Origin: an uncultured Collinsella sp.
GTDB lineage: Bacteria > Actinomycetota > Coriobacteriia > Coriobacteriales > Coriobacteriaceae
Direction of reading: 5' to 3'
Assembly: GCA_958348225.1 (NCBI GenBank)
Contig: CATVYG010000002.1
Span: 1 to 64,000 of the forward strand
Length of the DNA: 64,000 nt
Shown: one piece after another, positions 41,353 to 49,131 of the stretch
Layout of the letters: each line of letters opens with the position of its first letter
How positions within the stretch are numbered: position 1 is the stretch's first letter
Translations under genes and position numbers: made by a program
The notes under the pieces: model-generated
Told to the model about the DNA's origin: nothing
Databases searched by the model: none
The model's input: only the letters and a program-made list of their open reading frames with translations

Positions 41353-42081
41353 TTACTCGGCCTTGGGCTCAGCGGCCATCTCGGCCTCGGAGACCTGCTC
41401 CTTGCCGGAGCCAGCGAGGCAGGCGTCAGCCATGAGCTCGCACATAAGGGTGACAGCGGAGATAGCGTCATCGTTGCAGGGGATGCCGTACTCGACCTCG
41501 TCGGGATCGGAGTTGGTGTCGATCAGGGCGACGACGGGGATGTTCAGGCGCTGGGCCTCCTTGATGGCGTTCTCCTCGCGCTTGGTGTCGATGACGAAGA
41601 GAGCCTGGGGCAGACCCTTCATGTCGCGGGCGCCACCGAGGTTGGTCTGGAGCTTAGTGAGCTCCTTGCCGAGAACAGCCTGCTCCTTCTTGGGCAGAAC
41701 AGCCATGCGGCCGTCCTCGACCATGGCCTCGAGCTCCTCCATGCGGTTGATGCGGGAGCGGATGGTGACGAAGTTGGTCAGCATACCGCCGAGCCAACGC
41801 TGGTTGATGTAAGGCATGTTGGCGCGCTCAGCAGCGTTCTTGACGGCCTCCTGAGCCTGCTTCTTGGTGCCGACGAACAGCACGTTGCCACCCTTGGCGA
41901 CGTTCTTGACGAAGGTGTAGGCCTGGTCGGCGTCGAGGATGGTCTGCTTGAGGTCGAGGATGTAGATGCCGTTGCGCTCACCGAAGATGAACGGCTTCAT
42001 CTTGGGGTTCCAGCGACGGGTCTGGTGACCGAAGTGGCAGCCGGCCTCGAGCAGGGTGCGGATATTAATCTTGGTAGCCAT
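41353..42081 (-). CDS. rpsB: 30S ribosomal protein uS2
   Basis: The 242-residue protein shows MATKINIRTLLEAGCHFGHQTRRWNPKM-type S2 opening residues (positions 1-28) and the coiled-coil region with RMEELEAM. It joins the 30S at the head-body junction. CAGGAGG precedes the ATG. It leads the rpsB-tsf operon and has a leader of about 135 nt. Confidence 0.98.
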   Translation of the reverse strand: MATKINIRTLLEAGCHFGHQTRRWNPKMKPFIFGERNGIYILDLKQTILDADQAYTFVKNVAKGGNVLFVGTKKQAQEAVKNAAERANMPYINQRWLGGMLTNFVTIRSRINRMEELEAMVEDGRMAVLPKKEQAVLGKELTKLQTNLGGARDMKGLPQALFVIDTKREENAIKEAQRLNIPVVALIDTNSDPDEVEYGIPCNDDAISAVTLMCELMADACLAGSGKEQVSEAEMAAEPKAE

Positions 42082-42231
42082 GTTAAACCTCCTGTGGTTT
42101 GCCTCCGCGCGGGGTCATCCTCCAAAACCAACCCGGACATGTGCTACCAAAGCCCGGGCACCACGGTATGAAGTAGCCGCGCGTGCGTGATAAAAACATG
42201 TTGCCGTGAAGCAACCCGATGAATGATAGCA
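42082..42231 (-). promoter_or_regulatory. rpsB promoter and structured leader
   Basis: An extended -10 TGCTATCAT (42231-42223) predicts a start near 42216 and a 135-nt leader. In it, GTTGC/GCAAC and CCCGG/CCGGG (42158-42154 with 42136-42132) can form hairpins. Autoregulation by S2 is known in other bacteria; for this leader it is inference. Confidence 0.45.
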
Positions 42232-42300
42232 GGAATGCATCTTCCTGCCAACCCGCAATCAAAACCACACACCTGAGTGCGGCGCGGGACGTCCCAGCCA

Positions 42301-43221
42301 CTATTCGCCGCGGGGATGAGCTTGAGCCACGGCACGTTTGAGCCGATCGGGCGTGAGATGCGCGTAGATTTGCGTCGTGGACAGGCTCGCATGACCCAGC
42401 AGCTCTTGAACCGAGCGCAGGTCCGCACCGCCCTCAAGCAAGTCGGTCGCAAAGGTATGGCGCATCGCATGCGGGGTGATGTCGGCCGGAATGCCGGCGA
42501 GCGTCGCCAGCGTATGGAACCGCCGCCGGAGCATGGCGGCGCTCATGCGATTGCCACGCGCCGATATAAGCAGCGGATGCGGCCCGGTGGCGGGGTCACG
42601 GCGCTTTGCCTGAGCGAGCAACACCGGCCTCCCCTCCTCAATATAGAGACGCGTCACATCGAGCGCACGACGATACAGAGGGACGATACGCTCCTTGCTC
42701 CCCTTGCCCCAAAGTCGCAGCGTTCGCTCGGACCATGAGATGGATTCCACATTGAGCGCCGCAAGCTCTGAGATGCGGGCACCCGAGGCATAGAGCAACT
42801 CGAGCATCGCCGCATCGCGCAGTCCCGCAGGCGTCGATGTATCAGGCGTCTTGAGCAGCGCCTCGATCTGCAGGGTCGTAAGGACGCCCGGCAGGTCACG
42901 CGGCAGCTTGGGCGATGCGATCGCCGAGACCGCATCGCCCTCGACAATCCCCTCGGCAGCCATCCACCGATAGAGCGAGCGAATGGCAGACAGATGCGCC
43001 GCGAGGGTCCGAGCCGACACCTGGTCACGCGACAACTCGGCCAAATAGGAGCGAACGGTCCGCACGTCGGCAGCGAAAGCATCGATATCCTCGCGCTCGC
43101 ACCAGGCAGCGAAGCGCTCCAGCCTCGAGCCATAGGCCGTCACCGTGTTGGGAGAAAGTCCCTCGACGCGTGCGATATAGGCGATAAACGAGTCGACGGT
43201 GTCGTACAGGTCAAAGGCTAT
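42301..43221 (-). CDS. xerC: Tyrosine recombinase XerC/XerD
   Basis: Resolves chromosome dimers at dif. All catalytic residues are present: R149, K173, H251, R254, H277, Y286 (numbered from 43221). The N-terminal SAM-like DNA-binding domain reads VDSFIAYIARVEGLSPNTVTAY, but most of it lies upstream of the first conventional start, GTG at 43143. The frame stays open to ATA at 43221, which overlaps the trmFO stop (ATAG) and sits nine bases after GGAGG. This would give 306 residues, the normal Xer length. I therefore use 43221, an AUA start inferred from homology. Whether it is XerC or XerD is unclear. Confidence 0.85.
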   Translation of the reverse strand: MAFDLYDTVDSFIAYIARVEGLSPNTVTAYGSRLERFAAWCEREDIDAFAADVRTVRSYLAELSRDQVSARTLAAHLSAIRSLYRWMAAEGIVEGDAVSAIASPKLPRDLPGVLTTLQIEALLKTPDTSTPAGLRDAAMLELLYASGARISELAALNVESISWSERTLRLWGKGSKERIVPLYRRALDVTRLYIEEGRPVLLAQAKRRDPATGPHPLLISARGNRMSAAMLRRRFHTLATLAGIPADITPHAMRHTFATDLLEGGADLRSVQELLGHASLSTTQIYAHLTPDRLKRAVAQAHPRGE

Positions 43222-44555
43222 GACCGGTCGCCTCCAAACAAGTCGGAACGCGTGGCCAAGTAGGCATCGAGGGCCTCGAGCGCACGGTCCGCATAGGCCT
43301 GGTAGCGGTCGCGCTTGCTGCGGCGCTTACCATCCTCGAGTGGCGGCACCAGGCCAAAGTTGACATGCATGGGCTGATAGCCCACGGTGGCAGGATCGGT
43401 CGCATAGCCCACGAGCGCACCCAGGGCGCCCACACGCGGCAACTCGACGCCCGCGGCACCGATAGCCTCGGCATAAGTGTTAAGCGCCGCGAGCAGACCT
43501 GTCGCCACGGCTTCCATGTACCCCTCGGTGCCGGTGATCTGACCGGCCAGGCGCACACCGGTACCGGGCACGGCAAAGGTGCCATCGAGCACATGCGGGG
43601 CGTCGACAAAGGTATTGCGGTGCATGACACCGTAGCGGAAGAACTCAGTGTTCTCCAGGCCCGGCACCATATGGAAGACGCGCTTCTGCTCGCCAAAGGT
43701 CAAGTTGGTCTGGAAGCCCACCAGGTTATAGGCGGTCTTCTCCTTGTTCTCGGCACGCAGCTGAATCGCCGCCCAGGGGCGACGTCCGGTACGCGGGTCG
43801 GTAAGGCCGACGGGCTTCATGGCGCCAAAGCGAATGGCGTCCTTGCCGGTGCGCGCAACTTCCTCGGCAGGCTGGCAGGCCTGGAACAGATCGCCGCCCT
43901 CAAAATCCTTGAGCACCACGCGGTCTGCCGTGGTAAGCGCCTCGATAAAGGCCTCGTACTCCTCCTTATTGAGCGGAGCGTTGAGATAGTCGCCACTCCC
44001 CTGCTCCTCGTAGCGCGACTGCGAGAACAGCACGTCCATATCGAGCGTGGAGGCATCGACGATCGGCGCCGCCGCATCAAAGAATGCCAGGGCATCGCCA
44101 CCGACGAGCTTCATGACCTCTTCGCTCAGCGCCGGTGAACACAGCGGGCCCGCGGCAATGACCACGTGACCCTCGGGAATCTGCGTGACCTCGCCGTGCA
44201 CGACCTCGATATTGGGACGGGCGGCAACCTCGGCCTCGACAAACTCGGAAAACTTGACGCGATCGACCGCCAAGGCGCCACCGGCGGGAACAGCCGCGCG
44301 ATGGGCGCAGTCGAGCAGGACTGAACCCATGCGCTCAAGCTCGGCCTTCAGCAAACCAGCCGCGGAATCCGGACGGGTCGACTTAAACGAATTCGAGCAG
44401 ACGAGCTCTGCCAGGTGATCGGTATGGTGAGCCGGGGAGCTCACCTGGGGGCGCATCTCGCACAGCTTTACGGCAAAACCGCGATCTGCCAGCTGGATCG
44501 CACACTCCGAACCCGCCAGACCGCCACCGATAACTGTCACCTGATCGAACTGCAT
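43218..44555 (-). CDS. trmFO: Folate-dependent tRNA (uracil-54-C5)-methyltransferase TrmFO
   Basis: Uses methylenetetrahydrofolate and FAD to make ribothymidine at position 54 of tRNA. The N-terminal FAD motif is VIGGGLAGSECA. CSNSFKSTRPDSAAGLLKAEL and the cysteine-containing GDLFQACQPAEE follow. The 445-residue length is normal. ATG at 44555 after AAAGGTG. It lies between dprA and xerC, the conserved dprA-topA/trmFO-xerC neighbourhood without topA. Confidence 0.96.
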   Translation of the reverse strand: MQFDQVTVIGGGLAGSECAIQLADRGFAVKLCEMRPQVSSPAHHTDHLAELVCSNSFKSTRPDSAAGLLKAELERMGSVLLDCAHRAAVPAGGALAVDRVKFSEFVEAEVAARPNIEVVHGEVTQIPEGHVVIAAGPLCSPALSEEVMKLVGGDALAFFDAAAPIVDASTLDMDVLFSQSRYEEQGSGDYLNAPLNKEEYEAFIEALTTADRVVLKDFEGGDLFQACQPAEEVARTGKDAIRFGAMKPVGLTDPRTGRRPWAAIQLRAENKEKTAYNLVGFQTNLTFGEQKRVFHMVPGLENTEFFRYGVMHRNTFVDAPHVLDGTFAVPGTGVRLAGQITGTEGYMEAVATGLLAALNTYAEAIGAAGVELPRVGALGALVGYATDPATVGYQPMHVNFGLVPPLEDGKRRSKRDRYQAYADRALEALDAYLATRSDLFGGDRS

Positions 44556-44569
44556 CTGCAAACACCTTT

Positions 44570-45505
44570 CTAATTGACACGTTTTCCATTGTGACCGAAG
44601 GGTGTCTGGGCGTGAAGGGCAAACTTGGAGGGCGCATACCTTCCATCCATCATGCGCTCGATAAGACCCTCGAGTTCAAGCGAACCCAAGAGTTTGAGTA
44701 CGCCGACAGCATCGAGCGAGACGAGCGCCGCGATGTCGTCGACCTTGAGCGGAGAGGCGATGAGCGCATGCATCACGGTCTGCTGCGTTGGATCCAGGTC
44801 GGCAATGCCGGGAGCATCGGGGCGCGAGTAGCGCAGGGTTCCGTAGATGCGTGAGATAGCCATCTCAATAGATTCCTCGTCGACGATGCAGCAGGCACCG
44901 TTCGCAATGAGGTAATTCGTGCCACGCGACTCGGGCGATAGGATCGACCCCGGCACGGCAAGAAGTTCGCGCCCCAAATCCATAGCAGCCTCGGCTGTGG
45001 AAAACGTCCCAGAAGGCATACCCGCCTCGGATACAAAGAGGGCTTGCGACAGGGCCGCGATTACGCGATTGCGGCGCGGAAAGGCGAACTTGCGCGGACC
45101 CATGCCCCACGGAGAGATCGACACGACCGCGCCACCCGTATCAAGCGTGCGCGTAATCAGCCCCGCGCTCGAACGCGGGTAGACCACGTCGGCGCCCGTC
45201 CCCAGCACCACAACGTGTATGCCGCCGGCGTTGACCGCAGCCCAACCCGAGGCCTGGTCACAACCGACCGCACCGCCCGAAACTACCGTCACTCCCGCCT
45301 CAACCGCCACCTTCGCCGCAAGCTCTGCCACGGCAAGACCATACGGCGAGGCCTTTCGCGCACCGATGATGGAGAGCGCGGGCGTCGAAAGCGCCTCGGG
45401 GTTGCCGCGCACATAGAGCGTCTGAGGTACATCAGAAAGCTCCAAAACGGTCTCGGGATACAACGCGTCACCTGGATGCAGCTCGAAGGTCCCCTCAGCT
45501 ATCAT
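44570..45505 (-). CDS. dprA: DNA processing protein DprA
   Basis: Binds incoming single-stranded DNA and loads RecA in transformation. The Rossmann-like DprA domain shows IIGARKASPYG, VSGGAVGCDQASGWAAV, FPRRNRVIAALS and GRELLAVPGS. A C-terminal winged helix follows (TVMHALIASPLKVDDIAAL). The usual G-I-D-x-x-A-H after SGG reads GCDQASG here, a small deviation. At 311 residues it lacks an N-terminal SAM domain. The start overlaps the comM stop as ATGA after AAGGAGGG. Confidence 0.95.
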   Translation of the reverse strand: MIAEGTFELHPGDALYPETVLELSDVPQTLYVRGNPEALSTPALSIIGARKASPYGLAVAELAAKVAVEAGVTVVSGGAVGCDQASGWAAVNAGGIHVVVLGTGADVVYPRSSAGLITRTLDTGGAVVSISPWGMGPRKFAFPRRNRVIAALSQALFVSEAGMPSGTFSTAEAAMDLGRELLAVPGSILSPESRGTNYLIANGACCIVDEESIEMAISRIYGTLRYSRPDAPGIADLDPTQQTVMHALIASPLKVDDIAALVSLDAVGVLKLLGSLELEGLIERMMDGRYAPSKFALHAQTPFGHNGKRVN

Positions 45506-47025
45506 TGGTCCCTCCTTCCCTGGTACATCGCCGCCTCGAGCACGTGGTCCTGCGTCACCTGCTCGCTCTCGGCGACATCTGCGATCGTGCGCGCAATGCG
45601 AACAAGGCGCACGATGCCACGCCCTGTGAGATACGTGCGCTTCGACAGGCCGAGCACACACTTCTCCGCCGCATCATCGAGCTCAAAGGTCGAAACGACG
45701 CCGTCAATGGACCGTGTCTCGTCATCCTCGGCCTCGGCATCCGCATCGTCCATACGGGATTCGCGCCAAGCGCGAAAAGCGCGACCGCGCACAACGTAGT
45801 CACGTAACTCGGCCGACGACATACCCTCTGCGCCCTCGATAATCACTTGAGGGTCGGGACGGGTCACATCGATCATCATGTCGATACGGTCGGCCAAAGG
45901 ACCGCGAAGTTTAGACCGATAGCGCTCGACCATCGCCGCCGAGCAGCGACACGGCACCTCGCGATCGCCCAAAAAGCCGCAGGGGCAGGGATTGCTCGCA
46001 GCCAGCAGCTGAAAGCGCGACGGGAAGGTAAAAGCCCCGTCGACGCGTACGATCCTCACGTAGCCGCGCTCGATGGGCTGACGCAGCGTCTGCAGCACGC
46101 CAGTGGGAAACTCGGCAAGCTCGTCCAAAAAGAGCACGCCGCCATGAGCAAGGCTGATCTCACCCGGGTGCACCGGGCGCCCACCGCCAATGAGGCCCGC
46201 CGTTGAAATGCTGTGATGGGGGCTTCGAAACGGCCGATGACCTGCCAATAAGCCATCGATGTTCTCGCCCAAGACCGAATGAATGCACAGCGCCTCCTGC
46301 TGATCCTCAACAGAAAGCTCGGGCAGAATGCCGGTCATACGGCGCGCGAGCATGGTCTTGCCCGAACCGGGCGAGCCGATCATGAGCAGGCCGAGCTCGC
46401 CGGCTGCCGCAAGCGCCATGCCGCGTTTAGCGACTTCCTGCCCCAGTACGTCGGCATAGTCGAGCTCTGGCTCAAAGGTTGCCTCGACGCCCTCGGAATC
46501 CAGATAATGGCGCGCAGCATCGCCCATACCATGAGCAAGCTGAGACAAATGATCGATAAAGCCGCAATCCACCCCCGCGAGTGGCACATGCTGGTCTGAC
46601 CTGCCGGCGATAAAAGACAGCCCCATGTCGCGAGCCAGCAGCTGAAACGCCACCTCGCCCTTGACGGGAAGCACCGTACCGTCCAAGCCGAGCTCGCCGG
46701 CGATAAGGCAGCGATCGAGGTTGTCACGGGGAATCTGCCCATCGGCCGCCAGAACCGCGATGGCGATGGGCAGATCAAAGCCGCTACCGGTCTTGCGAAT
46801 ATCGCCGGGCGCCAGGTTGACCGTAATGCCCGAACGTGGGATCTCGAACCCGGCGGAGCGCATCGCGCAGCGAATACGACCGCGTGACTCCATCACCTCC
46901 ATACTCGGAATACCGAGCATCTGAATGCCCGGAACGCCACCGGCAAGCGAGACCTCGACCGTGACGTGAATCGCCTCGACGCCACGGATGCAGGCCGCGT
47001 GAACGGCAAACGTCTCGAACGCCAT
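45502..47025 (-). CDS. comM: YifB/ComM family Mg-chelatase-like ATPase
   Basis: ComM is a hexameric helicase that promotes branch migration during integration of transforming DNA. An N-terminal Lon-protease-like fold (FAVHAACIRGVEAIHVTVEVSLAGG) precedes the AAA+ domain with Walker A GSPGSGKTML and LFLDELAEF, and the C-terminal Mg-chelatase domain. The 507-residue length is typical. ATG at 47025 overlaps the yraN stop by one base (TGATG). Together with dprA it forms a DNA-processing pair. Confidence 0.95.
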   Translation of the reverse strand: MAFETFAVHAACIRGVEAIHVTVEVSLAGGVPGIQMLGIPSMEVMESRGRIRCAMRSAGFEIPRSGITVNLAPGDIRKTGSGFDLPIAIAVLAADGQIPRDNLDRCLIAGELGLDGTVLPVKGEVAFQLLARDMGLSFIAGRSDQHVPLAGVDCGFIDHLSQLAHGMGDAARHYLDSEGVEATFEPELDYADVLGQEVAKRGMALAAAGELGLLMIGSPGSGKTMLARRMTGILPELSVEDQQEALCIHSVLGENIDGLLAGHRPFRSPHHSISTAGLIGGGRPVHPGEISLAHGGVLFLDELAEFPTGVLQTLRQPIERGYVRIVRVDGAFTFPSRFQLLAASNPCPCGFLGDREVPCRCSAAMVERYRSKLRGPLADRIDMMIDVTRPDPQVIIEGAEGMSSAELRDYVVRGRAFRAWRESRMDDADAEAEDDETRSIDGVVSTFELDDAAEKCVLGLSKRTYLTGRGIVRLVRIARTIADVAESEQVTQDHVLEAAMYQGRRDQ

Positions 47026-47510
47026 CACGACACCTGCCAATCGAACGCGTTGTACTGATGCTCGATCTCGGCGATATGCCCGCCGCGAATGGTGACGCCC
47101 ACGGCATCGAAGCGGATCGCCTTGAGCGGATAATGCTCCATGAGATAACAACTCGCGATGCGACGATAGCGCCGCTGCTTTTGGGCGTTCACCGCTTCCT
47201 CGGGAAACACCCGCGTATCGCAATCCAGCGCAACACGCCTGGTCTTGACCTCGGCCATCACCACCACATCGTCGAGCTCGTCAAGCAGCACCAGGTCGGC
47301 CTCGCCCTCCGAGCATCGATAGCCTTGTTCCAGCAATGCATAGCCGCGCTCGTTAAAGTAATCGATTGCGATAAGCTCGCCCAGCATACCGAGCTCGCGA
47401 GGACTGAGCCCCTTGATAAACTCAGGCGTGATCGACCCGCAATCGAGCTCCCCCTCTTCCCAACGTTCCTTGAGCTGCTGCGTCTTGCTCATTTTGGCTG
47501 CGGCACACAT
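47025..47510 (-). CDS. yraN: YraN family (UPF0102) endonuclease-like protein
   Basis: A 161-residue member of UPF0102 with the restriction-endonuclease-like motif: GELIAIDYFNERGYALLEQ, then GEADLVLLDELDDVVVMAEVKTR, equivalent to E-x-D-...-E-x-K. About 35 extra residues precede the core. ATG at 47510 follows AAGGAGA. YraN commonly sits between rnhB and comM, as here. The biochemical role is not established. Confidence 0.92.
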   Translation of the reverse strand: MCAAAKMSKTQQLKERWEEGELDCGSITPEFIKGLSPRELGMLGELIAIDYFNERGYALLEQGYRCSEGEADLVLLDELDDVVVMAEVKTRRVALDCDTRVFPEEAVNAQKQRRYRRIASCYLMEHYPLKAIRFDAVGVTIRGGHIAEIEHQYNAFDWQVS

Positions 47511-47604
47511 GAGGTCTCCTTTCCCACTTCCTGCATTGCCTCGATAATGAGGGCAGGTTTCATGCGGGTAAGTACCGGAAGCAAACCAAAAACCAACCAA
47601 ATGC

Positions 47605-47650
47605 CGACAAATGAGGGGCCGCGCGCAACAATAGCGTTGCACACGGCCCC
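47605..47650 (-). terminator. Strong hairpin after rnhB (probable terminator)
   Basis: 15-bp stem GGGGCCGTGTGCAAC (47650-47636) with GTTGCGCGCGGCCCC (47629-47615), fully paired on the minus strand using G-U pairs but with C-A mismatches on the plus strand, so it acts in the rnhB direction. Only TCATTTG follows, so the T-tract is weak. Confidence 0.6.
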
Positions 47651-47698
47651 TACCAGCAGGTTTATGGAACCCTTAAGGTCCCAGTCTTCACAATTGGC

Positions 47699-48487
47699 CT
47701 AAAAAAGGCGCTCAGTCTGCAGAAAGTTTCCGCAAAAGCTCACACGGTGCAGCGGACAAAGTCCATGTTTGCGAATCGCCTCGATGTGCTCGGGGCTTGC
47801 GTAGCCCTTCGACTCGGCCAAATGGTACTCGGGATATTCGGCATCGTACTCGACCATCATCTCGTCACGCGTGACCTTTGCCATGATGGATGCCGCGGCG
47901 ATACAGGCGATCTTGGCATCGCCCTTGACCACGTCGCGCTCGTGGGGCACGGCGCCCAGGGGGTTACCGTCCATAAGCACGCAATCGGGCTCAAGCACCG
48001 TATCTGCCACCGCACCCGCGACAGCGGCTCGAATGGCGCGGGCCATGCCCATCTCATCGATATCTGCAGGAGCGATATGGCAAAAGCCGATAGCAGTCGC
48101 CACCTCGGCAATCTTCACCGAAAGCAGCTCGCGGCGCGCCGGCGTGAGCTTTTTGGAATCGTTGATGCCCCAGATGCGCGGCTCCATCGGAAGACACACG
48201 GCACACACGGTCAAGGGACCCGCTACCGAGCCACGGCCCACCTCGTCGACGCCCACGACCACGCCATCACCGCCGAGCTCATGCATAAGCTCGTACATGC
48301 CGTTGACGCGCTCGCGTTCGGAAAGTTCCTTGGCATGGCGCTTAAGGGCACGTTCGCAAGCCTTGATCACCTGCTGGCGCGGATCCTCGCGATAATGCTC
48401 CACGAGGGCGGGAATCTCCTCGAACGTGGCGCTCGCCAGCTCGCCGGCAACCTGCGATGCCGAAACCGAGCTCGTCATGTTGGCCAT
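47699..48487 (-). CDS. rnhB: Ribonuclease HII
   Basis: Removes RNA from RNA-DNA hybrids and single ribonucleotides. Catalytic acids are seen in VVGVDEVGRGSVAGPL, in NDSKKLTPARRE and in VLMDGN. An N-terminal extension of about 80 residues precedes the core, as in Firmicutes-type RNase HII. ATG at 48487 follows AAGGAGG. It lies downstream of rplS beyond a terminator. Confidence 0.96.
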   Translation of the reverse strand: MANMTSSVSASQVAGELASATFEEIPALVEHYREDPRQQVIKACERALKRHAKELSERERVNGMYELMHELGGDGVVVGVDEVGRGSVAGPLTVCAVCLPMEPRIWGINDSKKLTPARRELLSVKIAEVATAIGFCHIAPADIDEMGMARAIRAAVAGAVADTVLEPDCVLMDGNPLGAVPHERDVVKGDAKIACIAAASIMAKVTRDEMMVEYDAEYPEYHLAESKGYASPEHIEAIRKHGLCPLHRVSFCGNFLQTERLF

Positions 48488-48514
48488 ATCGGGGCCTCCT
48501 TGCATGCAAATCAG

Positions 48515-48546
48515 ATAAAAAGAAGGGCCACCCGAAGGTGACCCTT
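48515..48546 (-). terminator. rplS intrinsic terminator
   Basis: AAGGGTCACC (48546-48537) and GGTGGCCCTT (48532-48523) close a stable TTCG tetraloop and are followed by CTTTTT on the minus strand. Confidence 0.92.
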
Positions 48547-48580
48547 TTGTCCAAACGAGTGGACAGACGCTGCGATCTTC

Positions 48581-48922
48581 TTAGCGCTTCTCGGGGATGC
48601 GAGCAGCCTTGCCCACCTTGTCGCGGAGGTAGTACAGCTTGGCGCGACGGACGCGACCATGACGAACGACCTCGAGCTTGGCGATCTTGGGGCTGTGAAG
48701 CGGGAAGGTACGCTCAACACCGACACCGAAGGAAATCTTGCGGACGGTGAAGGTCTCGCGGGCACCGGCGCCGGCCATGCGGATGACGTCGCCCTGGAAG
48801 ACCTGGATGCGCTCGCGGTCGCCTTCCTTAATGCGGTAGTGAACCTTGACGTTGTCGGCGACGCGAACCTGAGGAATGTCCTCGCGGATCTGCTGACGCT
48901 CGATTGCGCGGATGTAATCCAT
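48581..48922 (-). CDS. rplS: 50S ribosomal protein bL19
   Basis: A 113-residue L19 with VKVHYRIKEGDRERIQVFQGDVI and the basic GVGVERTFPLHSPKIAKLEVVRHGRVRRAKLYYLRD. It contacts the 30S-50S interface. ATG at 48922 is chosen over an upstream TTG because AAGGA is eight bases away. It has its own promoter and terminator. Confidence 0.98.
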   Translation of the reverse strand: MDYIRAIERQQIREDIPQVRVADNVKVHYRIKEGDRERIQVFQGDVIRMAGAGARETFTVRKISFGVGVERTFPLHSPKIAKLEVVRHGRVRRAKLYYLRDKVGKAARIPEKR

Positions 48923-49019
48923 GTGCAATTCCTTACTCTTCTAGAGGTGCCGTACCACCTTGGCCGGCACGTAGTTGAACAAACGTATTCGAGTATACAC
49001 GCGCGGGTTTCTGCTGCAA
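48923..49019 (-). promoter_or_regulatory. rplS promoter and leader hairpin
   Basis: TTGCAG (49019-49014) and TATACT (48997-48992) are 16 bp apart, with a predicted start near 48985. The roughly 62-nt leader contains GTGCCG/CGGCAC (48970-48965 with 48952-48947). L19 leaders are known in Firmicutes. Homology to them is not claimed here. Confidence 0.5.
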
Positions 49020-49059
49020 GAACAATTTTTTACGCAGACAAAAAGACAAAACCCGCACA

Positions 49060-49093
49060 TGATAACCGCCCGCCTCACGAATGAGACGGGCGG
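49060..49093 (-). terminator. Possible ppdK terminator
   Basis: CCGCCCGTCTCA (49093-49082) pairs with TGAGGCGGGCGG (49077-49066) around TTCG with one mismatch. The downstream sequence TTATC is a weak T-tract. It is 39 nt after the ppdK stop. Confidence 0.5.
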
Positions 49094-49131
49094 CGTGAAG
49101 GGGGCTACGCTAGGCGCCCAAACCCAAAACG

